Counted from the stretch's first letter, positions 41,725-52,600 are shown. The stretch is DNA of 64,000 bases from Rufibacter tibetensis (GCF_001310085.1 NZ_CP012643.1:2077001-2141000); one strand, 5' to 3'. Notes: a model not told the origin generated them from the letters alone. Translations and numbers: made by a program.

Positions 41725-42345
41725 TTACCCAATGATATCAGAAATAAAGTTCTGGATTTGGCCCGGCACCAGAATTATACTTACCAGAAACCCGAAAGCA
41801 GCTCCGTAAAAGTGGGCGCTGTGGTTGATGCCGTCGTTGCCTTTCTTACTTAGGTAATACGAGTAGAACAAATACAGTGCTCCAAAGATATATCCTTTGA
41901 TAGGAAGAGGAATAGGGAAAATGATAAGCTCTGTCAGAGGGTTGAAATAGATACTGGCGAAGATAACAGCCGCCACTCCACCAGATGCCCCTAAGGAATA
42001 GTACCGGCTGTCATTTTTATGCTTAAAGAAGGTGGGCAGATCTGACACAATAATGGCCACCAGATACAATACCACATACAAAGCTGCTCCCGTCGCAAAC
42101 CCGAATACGCCCATGAATTGCTGCTCTACCACTCCCCCAAAGATGTACAAAGAGAACATGTTGAAGAAAAGGTGCATGAAATCTGCGTGCAAAAAGCCCG
42201 AGGTCAGCAAGCGCCACCATTCATTATGTTGCGCCACCGTCTGCGGATGGTGCACCCAGTTCTCCATCAGGCTCTGGCTGCGCCAGGCGAAAAGAGAGAT
42301 TAAAACTGTGATAGCAATGATGATAAAGGTGATACTGATGGGCAT
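41725..42345 (-). CDS. Rhomboid family intramembrane serine protease
   Basis: 206 aa, about six transmembrane helices. The catalytic dyad is Ser121 in LGASGGVAAVIF and His178 in NHSAHFYGAAFG; FLHADFMHLFFNMFSLYIFG supplies the oxyanion His and Asn (split: FLHADFMHLFFNM / SLYIFGG). Rhomboids cleave single-pass membrane proteins within the bilayer. The L1-loop WR motif is replaced by WRLLTSG before helix 2. Substrate unknown. Starts at ATG 42345. Confidence 0.9.
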   Translation of the reverse strand: MPISITFIIIAITVLISLFAWRSQSLMENWVHHPQTVAQHNEWWRLLTSGFLHADFMHLFFNMFSLYIFGGVVEQQFMGVFGFATGAALYVVLYLVAIIVSDLPTFFKHKNDSRYYSLGASGGVAAVIFASIYFNPLTELIIFPIPLPIKGYIFGALYLFYSYYLSKKGNDGINHSAHFYGAAFGFLVSIILVPGQIQNFISDIIG

Positions 42346-42366
42346 GGTCTGGAAAATGAGAATGGA

Positions 42367-42408
42367 ATAGCTTAAAGGCTCTTTTTAGGAAAACATGCTC
42401 AAAGCTAT
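42367..42408. repeat. Intergenic palindrome family, full copy
   Basis: Arms ATAGCTT / AAGCTAT around the core AAAGGCTCTTTTTAGGAAAA; 96 bp after the prenyl synthase stop codon, just upstream of the rhomboid gene. Confidence 0.6.
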
Positions 42409-42504
42409 GTGTAGTGTTCGTGTGATGGTAGCTCAAGGTCACAGAAGCGGAAAAACAGCTAAACTGGAGAATTGCCCTATACATAAATTAAAGGAAGTTA
42501 ATTC

Positions 42505-43479
42505 CTAACTGTCCCGCTCAATCAATTGAATAGCCAACTGCCGAAGAAGTTCTTTTTTGCTGTTCAAGGCATTCACTTCATTTAAGTGGTGCAGGCCTTT
42601 CTGGAAGTAATGGTTAATCTGGTTTTGAGTAATATTCTGGATGTTTAATCCGTCATAGATTTCTTTTACCGCCTTTACCTTCTGCTGCTCTTTCTGGGGG
42701 CTGTTCTGGTCCTGCCATTTTTCTAGTTCTTTGCGCTGAGTGGCCGATGAACGTTCCAAGGCAGTAAGAAGCAGATAAGTCTTTTTGTCTGAGAGAATGT
42801 CGCCGCCTACGCGTTTGCCAAATTTGGCCTGGTCACCGTACACGTCCAGCAGGTCATCTCTCAACTGGAAGGCAATACCCATATTGATCCCGAACTCTTT
42901 CAGATGACGGGCATCTTCGGCAGCGGCATTATTGATGAGCGCCCCTAGTTCTAAACTGAAGCCCAGCAAGACAGCAGTCTTCAGCCGAATCATGTGCAGG
43001 TATTCTTCAATCTGCACATCCTTTCGGGCTTCGAAATTCATGTCCAATTGCTGGCCTTCGCAGACCTGGGCGGCGCAGGTACTGAAGAGTTGAAGGGCCG
43101 TAGGAAGTTTCTTAGGCTCAATCCCGAAAAAGAATTCATAGGCGCGCACCAACATGACATCACCGCTCAAAATGGCGGTACTGGTATTCCATTTCTCATG
43201 CACAGTGGCCTTGCCTCTCCTCAACGGAGCGTTGTCCATGATGTCATCATGCATGAGCGTAAAGTTGTGGAAAACCTCCACCCCAATGGCGGGCATAATA
43301 GCCTTGTCCACATCATCATGGAAGAGATAAGCGCCCAGTACTGTCAACAACGGACGCACCCGTTTCCCCCCCAGTTCCATCATATAGCGGATTGGCGCGT
43401 ACAACTCTTCAGGCGTCTGCCCATATTGGAGGGTGGACAGCGTCTGGTCTATGCGTTCCGAGAATTGAGAGATATCCAC
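42505..43479 (-). CDS. Polyprenyl diphosphate synthase (trans-type)
   Basis: 324 aa. Condenses isopentenyl diphosphate with allylic primers. First aspartate motif LMHDDIMDNAPLRRGK (Asp78, 79, 82), second QLRDDLLDVYGD (Asp208, 209, 212); GGKRVRPLL (37-45) is the diphosphate-binding site. The first motif is DDxxD without the two-residue insertion of bacterial farnesyl synthases, and Phe73 lies five residues before it, which favours a C15-C20 product, but chain length cannot be fixed by eye. Could supply carotenoid, quinone or archaeal-type lipid precursors. Starts at ATG 43479. Confidence 0.87.
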   Translation of the reverse strand: MDISQFSERIDQTLSTLQYGQTPEELYAPIRYMMELGGKRVRPLLTVLGAYLFHDDVDKAIMPAIGVEVFHNFTLMHDDIMDNAPLRRGKATVHEKWNTSTAILSGDVMLVRAYEFFFGIEPKKLPTALQLFSTCAAQVCEGQQLDMNFEARKDVQIEEYLHMIRLKTAVLLGFSLELGALINNAAAEDARHLKEFGINMGIAFQLRDDLLDVYGDQAKFGKRVGGDILSDKKTYLLLTALERSSATQRKELEKWQDQNSPQKEQQKVKAVKEIYDGLNIQNITQNQINHYFQKGLHHLNEVNALNSKKELLRQLAIQLIERDS

Positions 43480-43602
43480 AGATATAATATTGAATGAAGC
43501 GTAATAAAAAAGTGTACTTTATAGATAGAAAACGGCTTCTTTACCTACCATCAAAGCTACGGTAAAATAAAGAAACGGCGTTTAGTTTTTAAAATATGTA
43601 AA

Positions 43603-43650
43603 AAAAGCGTTTCCAGCTTCTTTTTGTAAAAGAGACTGAAAAACGCTTTT
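43603..43650. repeat. Intergenic palindrome family, full copy; probable rnr terminator
   Basis: Arms AAAAGCGTTT / AAACGCTTTT around CCAGCTTCTTTTTGTAAAAG; 15 bp after the RNase R stop codon (43666). Confidence 0.7.
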
Positions 43651-43665
43651 CGGTTATTCATGACC

Positions 43666-46011
43666 TTACTTCTTTACTGTATCAATAAGGATAAGGTCAA
43701 TGGTTCTTTCTAAAATGTTGGCGGCTTTCACCTCTACAATCACCTCATCACCGAAGGAGATGATGCGTTTGTTGTTCTGCCCAATGATGCGGTAGTTAGC
43801 GGCATCCAGTTCGTAGAAGTCGTCTTGCAAGTCTGCCAGGCGAACCATGCCTTCGCATTTGTTCTCCTCAATCTCTACGTACATGCCCCAGTCTGTTAGA
43901 CCAGAGACAATACCCTTGAACTGCTGCCCAATAAAGCCACTGATAAACTCTACCTGCTTGAACTTGATAGATGCCCGCTCAGCATCGGCTGCGCGTTTCT
44001 CCATGTCTGAGGAGTGAAGGCTACGCTCTTCAAATTCCTCCTTCTCGGCGGTAAAGTCTTTCTCGCTGTACTGGTGAATCAACCGGTGCGCCATCATGTC
44101 TGGGTACCGTCTGATTGGAGAAGTAAAGTGCGAGTAGTGCGCGAACGCCAGACCAAAGTGGCCTTCTTCCTCAGTGCTGTACTTCGCTTTCGCCATTGTT
44201 CTGATCGCCAAACTCTGCAATACGCTTTGCTCTGGCTTACCATGTGTTTGGTCAGCTAATTTGTTCAGCTCCTTAGAAATGTCCTTGCCTTCCTCCAACT
44301 CAACTTTATAGCCGAACTTACGCGCAAATAACGAGAAGTTCATCAATTTCTCCGGGTCTGGGGCGCCGTGGGTACGGTACACCATGGTCAGTTTTTTATT
44401 GCCTTTTCGTTGTTTGTAGACGTGCTCGGCTACGTACTTGTTGGCCAGCAACATGAACTCTTCAATGAGCTTGTGTGCGTCTTTACGCTCTTTCACGTAC
44501 AGGTGCAACGGCTTGCCGTTCTCATCCAGCTTGAATTTCACCTCAATAGTCTCAAAGTTCACGGCTCCGTTCTGGAAGCGTTTGTTTTTAAACTTCTTAG
44601 CCAGTTCATTCAGCTTCAGGATTTCCTGTGCAAAGTCGCCTTCGCCGGTTTCAATGACCTCTTGGGCTTCTTCATAGGCAAAGCGGCGGTCTGAGTGGAT
44701 GATAGTGCGTCCAATCCAGTAATCGTGGATTTTGGCGTTGTCATCAATCTCAAACACTACTGAGAACGTGAGTTTGTCTTCATGAGGGCGCAAAGAACAC
44801 AGGCCGTTAGACAGGCGCTCTGGCAACATAGGAATGGTACGGTCTACCAGGTACACCGAGGTGGCGCGCCGGTAAGCCTCTTTCTCCAGTTTGCTGTCAG
44901 GCTTCACGTAATGGGTCACGTCTGCAATGTGCACGCCAATCTCCCAGTTGCCGTTCTCCAGTTGACGCACGCTGAGCGCATCATCAAAGTCTTTAGCATC
45001 TGCGGGGTCAATGGTGAACGTAGTGATGTCTCTGAAATCGCGGCGCTTGGCAATCTCTTCCTGGGTGATACCCTCCGGAATTGCCTCCGCCTCTTTTTCA
45101 ACCGATTCCGGAAATTCGAACGGTAAACCGAACTCCGCCATGATGGCGTGGATCTCAGCGTTGTGCTCCCCGGCCGGCCCGAAGACACGAATGATTTCAC
45201 CGGTAGGTTTCTTCTCAGGATCATCCGGCCACTCAGTGATTTTCACCAGCACCTTGTCGCCGTGGTTTGCATCGGCTAAGCCGCGCTCCCCCACAAAAAC
45301 GTCAAAGTACATGCGTTTCTGGTCGGGCACAATGAAGCCGTAGCCTTTGGACATTTCCAGACGGCCTACAATCTCCTCTCGCTGACGCTGAATCACTTCC
45401 ACCACTTCCCCTTCAGGGCGCTCATTGGCCCGGCGGCTGCGGCGCAGTTGTACGCGCACAACATCGCCATCCATAGCAAACATGAGTCGCTCTACCGGTA
45501 CCCGGATATCTTGCTCGCTTTCTTCACTCACCACGTAAGCATGACGGCCATTGGCCAGATCAACTTTGCCCACAATGGTAGGACCTCCTCTTCTGGAGAC
45601 TACGCCTCCGCGTTCTGCCTCTCTGCGGCTACCGCGCTCCGGACGGTCAAACGTTTTTTCCAGGCTTCCTCTGAACTCAGGATTCAGGATATAGGAGTCA
45701 TCCGGCAGGAAAATTAATTCGCCGCCTTTGCTCATCTTTTTCAGAAGGCCAGACACTTGTTCACGGCCTCCTTTGTCATCGATGCCCAACCTGCGGTGCA
45801 ACTGACGGTAGGTAAATACTTTTTTAGGCTCTTGCCCAAAGATATTCAGTAATACTTCTCTTGACACTTCACCGGCATTGGTACTGCCGTCACTGCGTCT
45901 TCCTGAAGAGCCATCTTTGCCCCTGCGTGGGGCGCCTTTGTCTTTTCTGCTATTCGTAGACCTAGGGGCAGAATCTCTTCCTGCGCCCGGACCTCTTCTT
46001 TTTCTTTCCAT
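43666..46011 (-). CDS. rnr: Ribonuclease R
   Basis: 781 aa 3'-5' exoribonuclease that degrades structured RNA and takes part in rRNA quality control. A basic, disordered tail (residues 1-48, ERKRRGPGAGRDSAPRSTNS in part) precedes a winged-helix region (about 50-110), cold-shock domains (about 145-310), the RNB catalytic domain (DPADAKDFDDALS at about 335-347; the four Asp residues bind metal) and a C-terminal S1 domain (FKGIVSGLTDWGMYVEI). SPIRRYPDMMAHR is the RNB end motif. Starts at ATG 46011. A palindrome-family element serves as its probable terminator. Confidence 0.95.
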   Translation of the reverse strand: MERKRRGPGAGRDSAPRSTNSRKDKGAPRRGKDGSSGRRSDGSTNAGEVSREVLLNIFGQEPKKVFTYRQLHRRLGIDDKGGREQVSGLLKKMSKGGELIFLPDDSYILNPEFRGSLEKTFDRPERGSRREAERGGVVSRRGGPTIVGKVDLANGRHAYVVSEESEQDIRVPVERLMFAMDGDVVRVQLRRSRRANERPEGEVVEVIQRQREEIVGRLEMSKGYGFIVPDQKRMYFDVFVGERGLADANHGDKVLVKITEWPDDPEKKPTGEIIRVFGPAGEHNAEIHAIMAEFGLPFEFPESVEKEAEAIPEGITQEEIAKRRDFRDITTFTIDPADAKDFDDALSVRQLENGNWEIGVHIADVTHYVKPDSKLEKEAYRRATSVYLVDRTIPMLPERLSNGLCSLRPHEDKLTFSVVFEIDDNAKIHDYWIGRTIIHSDRRFAYEEAQEVIETGEGDFAQEILKLNELAKKFKNKRFQNGAVNFETIEVKFKLDENGKPLHLYVKERKDAHKLIEEFMLLANKYVAEHVYKQRKGNKKLTMVYRTHGAPDPEKLMNFSLFARKFGYKVELEEGKDISKELNKLADQTHGKPEQSVLQSLAIRTMAKAKYSTEEEGHFGLAFAHYSHFTSPIRRYPDMMAHRLIHQYSEKDFTAEKEEFEERSLHSSDMEKRAADAERASIKFKQVEFISGFIGQQFKGIVSGLTDWGMYVEIEENKCEGMVRLADLQDDFYELDAANYRIIGQNNKRIISFGDEVIVEVKAANILERTIDLILIDTVKK

Positions 46012-46140
46012 TAATTCTTGTCAAGTGTTCATTGGTCTATTTTCTCAAGAGCAGAACCAATGCTGGCAACTTTCCTAAGCGCCATTTAATTTTTATTGCA
46101 TGCTTTCCTTCTACGAGGGAACGCATTTGTCATATGCTGT

Positions 46141-46174
46141 TCTAAGCCTGTTTTTAGGAAAATGAGGTATAAAC
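46141..46174. repeat. Intergenic palindrome family, core copy
   Basis: TCTAAGCCTGTTTTTAGGAA then AATGAGGTATAAAC; 33 bp after the stop codon of the OppDF gene. Confidence 0.5.
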
Positions 46175-46206
46175 GCTCGTGATAAGGAGATGTTTTGTAA
46201 ATATAC

Positions 46207-48030
46207 CTATTCGTCTATACTTGCTTTGTACGCTTTTCGTTTCTCCTGCGCCGACAAAATATCAGTAAGTTCCCCTGACGGAATTGCCTGTAGCAATGCC
46301 TGGGTATACGGATGCTGCGGAGAAGAAAAGATTTTTTGGGCATTACCCTGTTCCACAATCTGGCCCTGGTCCATCACCAACAGGCGATCAGACATGAACT
46401 TGGCCACAGAAAGGTCATGGGTAATGAAAAGGAATGTGAGGTTGAAATCTCGCTTCAAACGGTTCAGCAGATTAAGGACTTGCGCCTGTACTGATACGTC
46501 TAAAGATGATACTATCTCATCACAGATGATACACGTAGGTTCCAGTGCTAATGCCCGCGCAATAGAAATGCGTTGCAGTTGACCACCAGAAAATTCTTGG
46601 GGATAACGATGAAAATGTTCGGGAAGCAAGCCAACAGTCTCCAGTAATTCTAAAGTTCGCTGTTTTCTTTCCCGCTGAGTAGGTAACACCTTATGTACTT
46701 CCATGGGTTCCATAATGGCCTCTCCTATTTTCATGTAAGGGTTCATAGCCGAGAAAGGATCCTGGAAAATCATCTGGAAGTTTTTGCGGGCTCTCCTTAG
46801 CTCCTCTTTAGGTAAGTCAGCCCAGTTTTGACCGTTGAAAACTACTTTTCCACTTGTGGGTTCTATTAACCGTATTAAGGTACGACCAAGAGTTGTTTTT
46901 CCACAGCCAGATTCTCCTACAATGCCTAGGGTTTCTCCGGGGAAAACTTCAAAAGAAACACCTCTTAAAGCTTGTAAAAGCTCTTTCTTCTGCCAAACAA
47001 AGACCCTGTTACGCATGAATTCCACGTGGATATCCTGTACCTGCAGCAGGGGCTCAGTAGAGGAAGAGGTAGCTTGTAAATTAGTAGATATAGAAGATTT
47101 TTGTCCTCCGTTTTCCACTGAAGTACCCTGCTGCACTTGTACAGTAGTTCCGTTCGCATTAGTACTGTTAGCTTCCCCTGCCATGAAGTCTGAAATGGTA
47201 GGTAAGACCGCTTGCTGGGTAGTCATGGTAGGCCTGCAGGAAAGCAAAGCTTTGGTGTACGGATGTTGCGGATCACCAAAAATTTGAGATACAGTTCCCT
47301 CCTCTACTATCTTACCCTGGTACATCACCATAATACGATCTGCTACCTGAGCCACCACACTTAAGTCGTGTGAGATGAACAACATGGCCATCTCTTTTTT
47401 TACTCTCAGTTCGTTGAGCAGCTGCAGAATACTGGCTTGAACCGTTACATCCAGAGCAGTAGTTGGTTCATCAGCAATCAGGAGGGCTGGGTTACACGCC
47501 ATGGCCATGGCAATTATGATGCGTTGCTTCTGCCCCCCAGATAATTCATGTGGGTAACTCTTGAACATACGCTCTGGTTGTGGAAGCTTTACCAGTTCAA
47601 AAAGCTGAAGGGTGCGAGAATAAGCCTCTTTTTTAGAAATAGGAAAGTGGATTAAGAGTGCCTCTGCTACCTGTTTTCCACAGGACATGATAGGGTTCAG
47701 AGAAGACATTGGATCTTGATAGATCATTGACATTTCTCTTCCCCTCACTTTTTGCAACTGCTTCTCTCCTAGCTTATACAAATCAACGGAGTTTAGTTGT
47801 TCTGAAGAGAAGACTGCATGGCCAGATGATAGAACTGCTTGTTGTGGCAGAAGCTGCATCAAGGACAAAGCCGTTACTGTTTTACCAGAACCCGATTCAC
47901 CTACAATAGCTACGGCTTCCCCTTTTCTAATCTCAAAGGATATTTCCTTTACTGCCTGCACCTTTCCTTCTTTTGTATGGAAAGAAATGCTCAGATTTTG
48001 TACTTGCAATAAGGGAGTGGTAATATGCAT
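46207..48030 (-). CDS. ABC transporter ATP-binding protein, fused OppD-OppF (peptide/nickel type)
   Basis: 607 aa with two complete ATPase units. Unit 1: Walker A GESGSGKT (44-51), [12 protein letters not shown], signature LSGGQKQR, Walker [22 protein letters not shown]. Unit 2: Walker A GESGCGKT (about 372-379), [39 protein letters not shown]. Each unit ends with the oligopeptide-type HPYTKALL or [15 protein letters not shown] segment. Units are joined by a Ser/Thr/Gln-rich linker (about 275-325). It should energise import of peptides or similar solutes, but no permease or binding-protein genes are nearby. Starts at ATG 48030. Confidence 0.9.
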   Translation of the reverse strand: MHITTPLLQVQNLSISFHTKEGKVQAVKEISFEIRKGEAVAIVGESGSGKTVTALSLMQLLPQQAVLSSGHAVFSSEQLNSVDLYKLGEKQLQKVRGREMSMIYQDPMSSLNPIMSCGKQVAEALLIHFPISKKEAYSRTLQLFELVKLPQPERMFKSYPHELSGGQKQRIIIAMAMACNPALLIADEPTTALDVTVQASILQLLNELRVKKEMAMLFISHDLSVVAQVADRIMVMYQGKIVEEGTVSQIFGDPQHPYTKALLSCRPTMTTQQAVLPTISDFMAGEANSTNANGTTVQVQQGTSVENGGQKSSISTNLQATSSSTEPLLQVQDIHVEFMRNRVFVWQKKELLQALRGVSFEVFPGETLGIVGESGCGKTTLGRTLIRLIEPTSGKVVFNGQNWADLPKEELRRARKNFQMIFQDPFSAMNPYMKIGEAIMEPMEVHKVLPTQRERKQRTLELLETVGLLPEHFHRYPQEFSGGQLQRISIARALALEPTCIICDEIVSSLDVSVQAQVLNLLNRLKRDFNLTFLFITHDLSVAKFMSDRLLVMDQGQIVEQGNAQKIFSSPQHPYTQALLQAIPSGELTDILSAQEKRKAYKASIDE

Positions 48031-48265
48031 TAAGCGTTCTGTTACTCAGTATATGTAAAGGATAGATGAGATAAGCGCGCCCTACTATCTATTCCTGTAG
48101 CGATAATTGAAAATCTATGCTCTTCAAAATGCGTATAAACGCATTTCTACCCAAGAGATACCAAAAACTTAAAATTTATTTATAGACACAACTTAAATAA
48201 TTAAACCTAAGTATTAACTATAGAATTTACCCTATATATCCTTCTCCCTGATATTATACTCTTCT
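48031..48265. other. AT-rich divergent intergenic region
   Basis: Divergent between OppDF and the OMP gene. ATGCGTATAAACGCAT at about 48130-48145 is an incomplete small palindrome. Segments 48170-48240 are very AT-rich and presumably hold both promoters. Nothing else seen. Confidence 0.35.
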
Positions 48266-48880
48266 ATGAAACACGTCAACCACCTAAGGACCCTTCTCCT
48301 AAAGACAGCTTTTGTTGGATTCTTCTTTTTATTTGTACTTCAAGACGCTACTGCCCAGCACCGGTATCCTAACCACTTTAGAACAGGTGTAGGCTTTGCC
48401 TATATTTTAGATGATGATAATAGTGGGGCTTTGTTCTCTCAGCAATACACCCGTGAAATCACTGACCACTTACATTTCGCACTATCTGGAGAATACCTGA
48501 GTTCCTCCAGATATGATAAACAAAGTTCCATTTTCACCTCTAGAAAAGCTTTTGTGATGTTTGATGCATCTGTTTTCTATGATCTGGTGGAAACAAAAAA
48601 ATACACCATAAAATTGGGAGCCGGACCAGCCATAAGAAGACGATCAGAAGTGAATTTGACGAGAGGGGAAGTTCCTGAAGGTACTATTACTACTCCGGGT
48701 AGAAACTCTGATGAAGTATTCGTACACATCAGGGAAAAAGACTTTGGCGGAAAAGCTGTATTTGAAACAGATTTCTTCAATGACAACCGCCTGTTCTTCG
48801 GGATGCGTGCTGCAGGGTATTTTTATAAACAAGGAACCAATATTTTCGCTTTGGGTCTGAACATGGGCTACTCTTTTTAA
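48266..48880 (+). CDS. Outer-membrane beta-barrel protein
   Basis: 204 aa. Signal peptide (residues about 1-30, LLLKTAFVGFFFLFVLQDAT then AQ), followed by barrel-like strands: RTGVGFAYILDDDNSGALF, HLHFALSGEYLSSS, AFVMFDASVFYDL, YTIKLGAGPAI, LFFGMRAAGYFY and the terminal strand IFALGLNMGYSF, ending in an aromatic residue as OMPs do. No specific family is recognised; function unknown. More AT-rich than most neighbours. A hairpin terminator follows, shared with lspA. Confidence 0.7.
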   Translation: MKHVNHLRTLLLKTAFVGFFFLFVLQDATAQHRYPNHFRTGVGFAYILDDDNSGALFSQQYTREITDHLHFALSGEYLSSSRYDKQSSIFTSRKAFVMFDASVFYDLVETKKYTIKLGAGPAIRRRSEVNLTRGEVPEGTITTPGRNSDEVFVHIREKDFGGKAVFETDFFNDNRLFFGMRAAGYFYKQGTNIFALGLNMGYSF

Positions 48881-48903
48881 GCCGCTTTCCAAAATACATC
48901 CAT

Positions 48904-48943
48904 AAAAGAAGAGGGCTGTCTTTCCAGACAACCCTCTTCTTTT
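48904..48943. terminator. Bidirectional terminator between OMP gene and lspA
   Basis: 18-bp stem AAAAGAAGAGGGCTGTCT / AGACAACCCTCTTCTTTT with one mismatch and a 4-nt loop; its right edge touches the lspA stop codon at 48942. Confidence 0.85.
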
Positions 48944-49559
48944 ATGCCTCTACTATATTTATCTCGTGCTTCTCTTTGACGGGTGGCTGGTTCAGGAACC
49001 GGTTCTGATTGAAGATGATGATCAACACTCCTAGGAAGATAGCTGCATCTGCCACGTTGAAAATAGGCCACAAAGACATGGGCGTTCCACCAATGAAGGG
49101 AATCCAATGTGGCAGAATGCCCTCCCATATGTCAATGTAAAACATGTCTATTACTTGACCGTGTAACCAGGGAGTTGACACGCCATAAGGAGCATTGTCC
49201 AGGAGCACACCATAAAAAACACTGTCAATCAAATTACCGATGGCCCCACCTAAAATAAGGCCCACACACCATACCAACCCTGAATGGTAACGGTGCTTTA
49301 CGAGGTAGTACACCAAATACCCAATTGCTACCATAGCCACCATCCGGAAGACAGTCAGTATGATTTTGCCATAAGCTGAGCCTAACTCCACACCAAAGGC
49401 CATGCCTGGGTTCAAAGTGTAATGTAGCTTGAACCAATCTCCGAAGACAGGTATTTGTCCTGGCATGCCCATTTGCATGTTGTTGTGCACCAGCATTTTT
49501 ACAACCTGGTCAATGGCGATTACCAGCAGGGCAATCAGATAGTATTTTGTGTACTTCAT
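48942..49559 (-). CDS. lspA: Lipoprotein signal peptidase (signal peptidase II)
   Basis: 205 aa, four transmembrane helices. Aspartic protease that removes signal peptides of diacylated prolipoproteins. Catalytic Asp112 (GGAIGNLIDS) and Asp171 (IFNVADAAIF); Asp17 of IAIDQVVK and NPGMAFG (50-56) are also conserved. It is longer than enteric LspA (about 165 aa) because of a periplasmic loop (about 115-165) and a basic tail. It follows ileS on the same strand (98 bp gap), a widely conserved pairing; a palindrome-family element sits in the gap. Confidence 0.93.
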   Translation of the reverse strand: MKYTKYYLIALLVIAIDQVVKMLVHNNMQMGMPGQIPVFGDWFKLHYTLNPGMAFGVELGSAYGKIILTVFRMVAMVAIGYLVYYLVKHRYHSGLVWCVGLILGGAIGNLIDSVFYGVLLDNAPYGVSTPWLHGQVIDMFYIDIWEGILPHWIPFIGGTPMSLWPIFNVADAAIFLGVLIIIFNQNRFLNQPPVKEKHEINIVEA

Positions 49560-49572
49560 GAGTATGGTTTTA

Positions 49573-49620
49573 CCTGCTGTTTCAGGCTCCTTTTTCTAAA
49601 AAGCAGCTTAAAACAGCAGG
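49573..49620. repeat. Intergenic palindrome family, full copy, between ileS and lspA
   Basis: Perfect 10-bp arms CCTGCTGTTT (49573-49582) / AAACAGCAGG (49611-49620) around CAGGCTCCTTTTTCTAAAAA; 38 bp after the ileS stop codon. Confidence 0.75.
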
Positions 49621-49657
49621 CGTTCAATCTTCATTTTATTTCGTTTTTAGAAGAAGC

Positions 49658-52600
49658 TTACCGGGCCACTTCTAAACGTACTGGCAAACTAAAACCTTCC
49701 ATGTCCAGCACGGCGGCCTCTGTTTCAGTCAGAGATGGAACCAAGGTCAATTCTACCGCCTGTACCTCTTCAGAGATATAGCCTCCAAATGCCTGAACGG
49801 CGGCGGCCACTTCTTCATTGCCATCTTGCAGGAACACTCTTATTTTATCCTGTACATCCAAACCACTGTCTTTGCGGAGGTTTTGCAGACGATTTACTAA
49901 TTCACGGGCAATTCCTTCCAGACGAAGTTCATCTGTGATGGTGATATCCAGGGCTACCGTCAAGGCTCCTTCTGATGCAACCAGCCAGCCCGGGATATCT
50001 TCAGACATAATCTCCACGTCTTCGCGGCTCAGCACGGTAGTGTCATCTTCCACCGGAATCTCGAAGAATCCTTCACGCTCCATTTTGGCGATGTCTTCCT
50101 GGCTCATCTGCTGGATCTGCGCAGCTACCAACTTCAACTTCGGACCAAACACCTGGCCCAGACGCTTAAAGTTGGGTTTGATCTTCTTCACCAGTATTCC
50201 GGTGGTGTCTTCCAGATACTCCAGGCTCTTCACGTTCACTTCAGAGAGAATCAGATCTTCCACCGCTTGCAGCTGGGTCTTCATCTTCTCATCCAAAATC
50301 GGAATTAAGATGCGGCTCAGCGGCTGACGAACTTTGATCATGTGCTTCTTCCGGAGCGAGTGTACCAAGGAAGAAACACTTTGTGCCAACTGCATGCGTT
50401 GTTCCAAATCCACATCAATCAAATCTTCCTGCACTTGCGGGAACAGCTCCAGGTGGATAGACTCCGCGGTGCTGCGGCCACTTACACGGTTCAGATCAAG
50501 GAACAGACGGTCCATGTAGAACGGTGCAATTGGCGATGCCAACTTAGCCACCGTTTCAAGGCAGGTGTACAGCGTTTGGTAAGCCGCTTGCTTGTCCTGG
50601 TTCAGTTCGCCTTTCCAGAAACGTTTCCGGTTCAGGCGCACGTACCAGTTGCTCAGCTCATCGGCAACAAACTCCTGGATAGCACGAGCCGCTTTGGTTG
50701 GGTCGTAATCGTCAAAGTAGCCGGCTACTTCTTTCACCAAGGTATTCAGGCGAGAGATGATCCAACGGTCACTTTCGGTGCGCTGGGCTACCGGTACTTC
50801 TTCGCCTTCAAACGTGAAACCATCTAAGTTGGCGTACAGTGCGAAGAACGAGTACGTGTTCTGCAAGGTCCCGAAGAAACGACGCTGCACTTCAGTGATG
50901 CCGTCCAGGTTGAACTTGAGGTTATCCCAAGGTGGCGCGTTTACAATCATGTACCAGCGGGTGGCATCCGGTCCGAAGCGGCCGATGGTCTCAAACGGAT
51001 CTACGGCGTTGCCGAGACGCTTGCTCATCTTATTTCCGTTCTTGTCCAGTACCAGGCCGTTCGCGATTACGTTTTTGAACGCCACGCTGTCTTCCAACAT
51101 CACGGCCAGCGCGTGCAGGGTGAAGAACCAACCACGGGTCTGGTCCACACCTTCGGCGATGAAGTCAGCCGGGAAGTTGGCGTCAAATTTATCTTTGTTC
51201 TCAAATGGGTAGTGCCATTGAGCGTACGGCATGGCACCGGAGTCAAACCACACGTCAATAAGGTCGGTCTCGCGCTTCATGGGTTTGCCGCTCGGGCTCA
51301 CCAAGATGATGTTGTCTACGTACGGACGGTGCAAATCAAAGCCTTCGTAATTGAAATCGGTGATGCCGAGTTCAGAGCGAGGCTCCTCAGTACCGGTCGG
51401 GCTCAAGGCAAACTCGCCGGCAAATTCCAGCAGGGTGTTGGCTTGGTGTTCCTCCGGAGTTCCGGTTGGTTTCTCGGTTATCTTCTTAGCTTGGCGCAGT
51501 GGGTTCTCATTCATTACACCAGCCTTGATGCTGCGTTCAATCTCGCGGTCCAATTCAGCTACCGAGCCGATGCAGATTTCCTCGTCGCCTTCTTCGGTAC
51601 GCCAGATAGGCAGCGGTGTTCCCCAGTAGCGCGAGCGCGACAGGTTCCAGTCCACCAGGTTCTCCAACCAGTTTCCGAAACGGCCTGAGCCAGTTGACTC
51701 TGGTTTCCAGTTGATGGTTTTGTTCAGGTCAATCAATCGCTGCTTCACCGCAGTGGTCTTGATGAACCAGGCATCCAGCGGATAATAGAGAATTGGTTTA
51801 TCGGTGCGCCAAGAGTGCGGGTACGTGTGCTCGTACTTCTCAACCTTGAAGGCCTTGTTCTCCTCCTTCAGGATGATGGAGATGATGACATCCGTGGTCT
51901 TGTAATCCGGATGGCTTTCATCTTCATTCGTGTAATTTTTTACATAGAAGTCATCGGGCCCAAGTGGTTTATGGGTTTTGATGTTATATTTCGCAACACC
52001 TTCCTGCAGTCTTACCCCAATCTCGTCGATGAACTTTCCTCTCCGATCAACCGTGGGGAGTTCATTGCCCAATTCGTCTTTGATGGTCAGGGCTGGAATA
52101 CCATGTTGTTTGGCTACCCTAAAGTCATCAGCCCCGAAGGTTGGCGACGTATGCACCACGCCGGTACCGTCCTCGGTTGTCACGAAGTCTCCGGCCACCA
52201 CCTGGAACGCTTTGTCTGCATCGTAGAACGGCTGCAGATACGGCATCAGCTGCTCATACCGAAGGCCCACTAATTGCTTACCGGTAAACTCCTGTACAAT
52301 CTCAAAAGGGATGGCCTTGTCTCCGGGTTTGTAATCAGCAAGCTGTAGGTCTTTGTTCTTGTCTGAAAAATACTTTCCAACCAGCGCTTTGGCCAACACC
52401 ACACTCACAGGCTGGTGGGTATACGGGTTGAAGGTATTTATCTGTACATAGGTAATCTTGTCGCCAACAGCCAAAGAGGTGTTAGAAGGCAAGGTCCAAG
52501 GCGTGGTTGTCCAGGCCAGGATATAGACACCATCGTTAGACCCAGAGAAAAGAAAATCAGACTTGGAATCTTTGATGACTTTAAACTGCGCCACAATGGA

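Noticed and set aside
51113-51688. 191-codon antisense frame in ileS
   Set aside because: Shadow of the ileS coding sequence; no start context or conserved motif.
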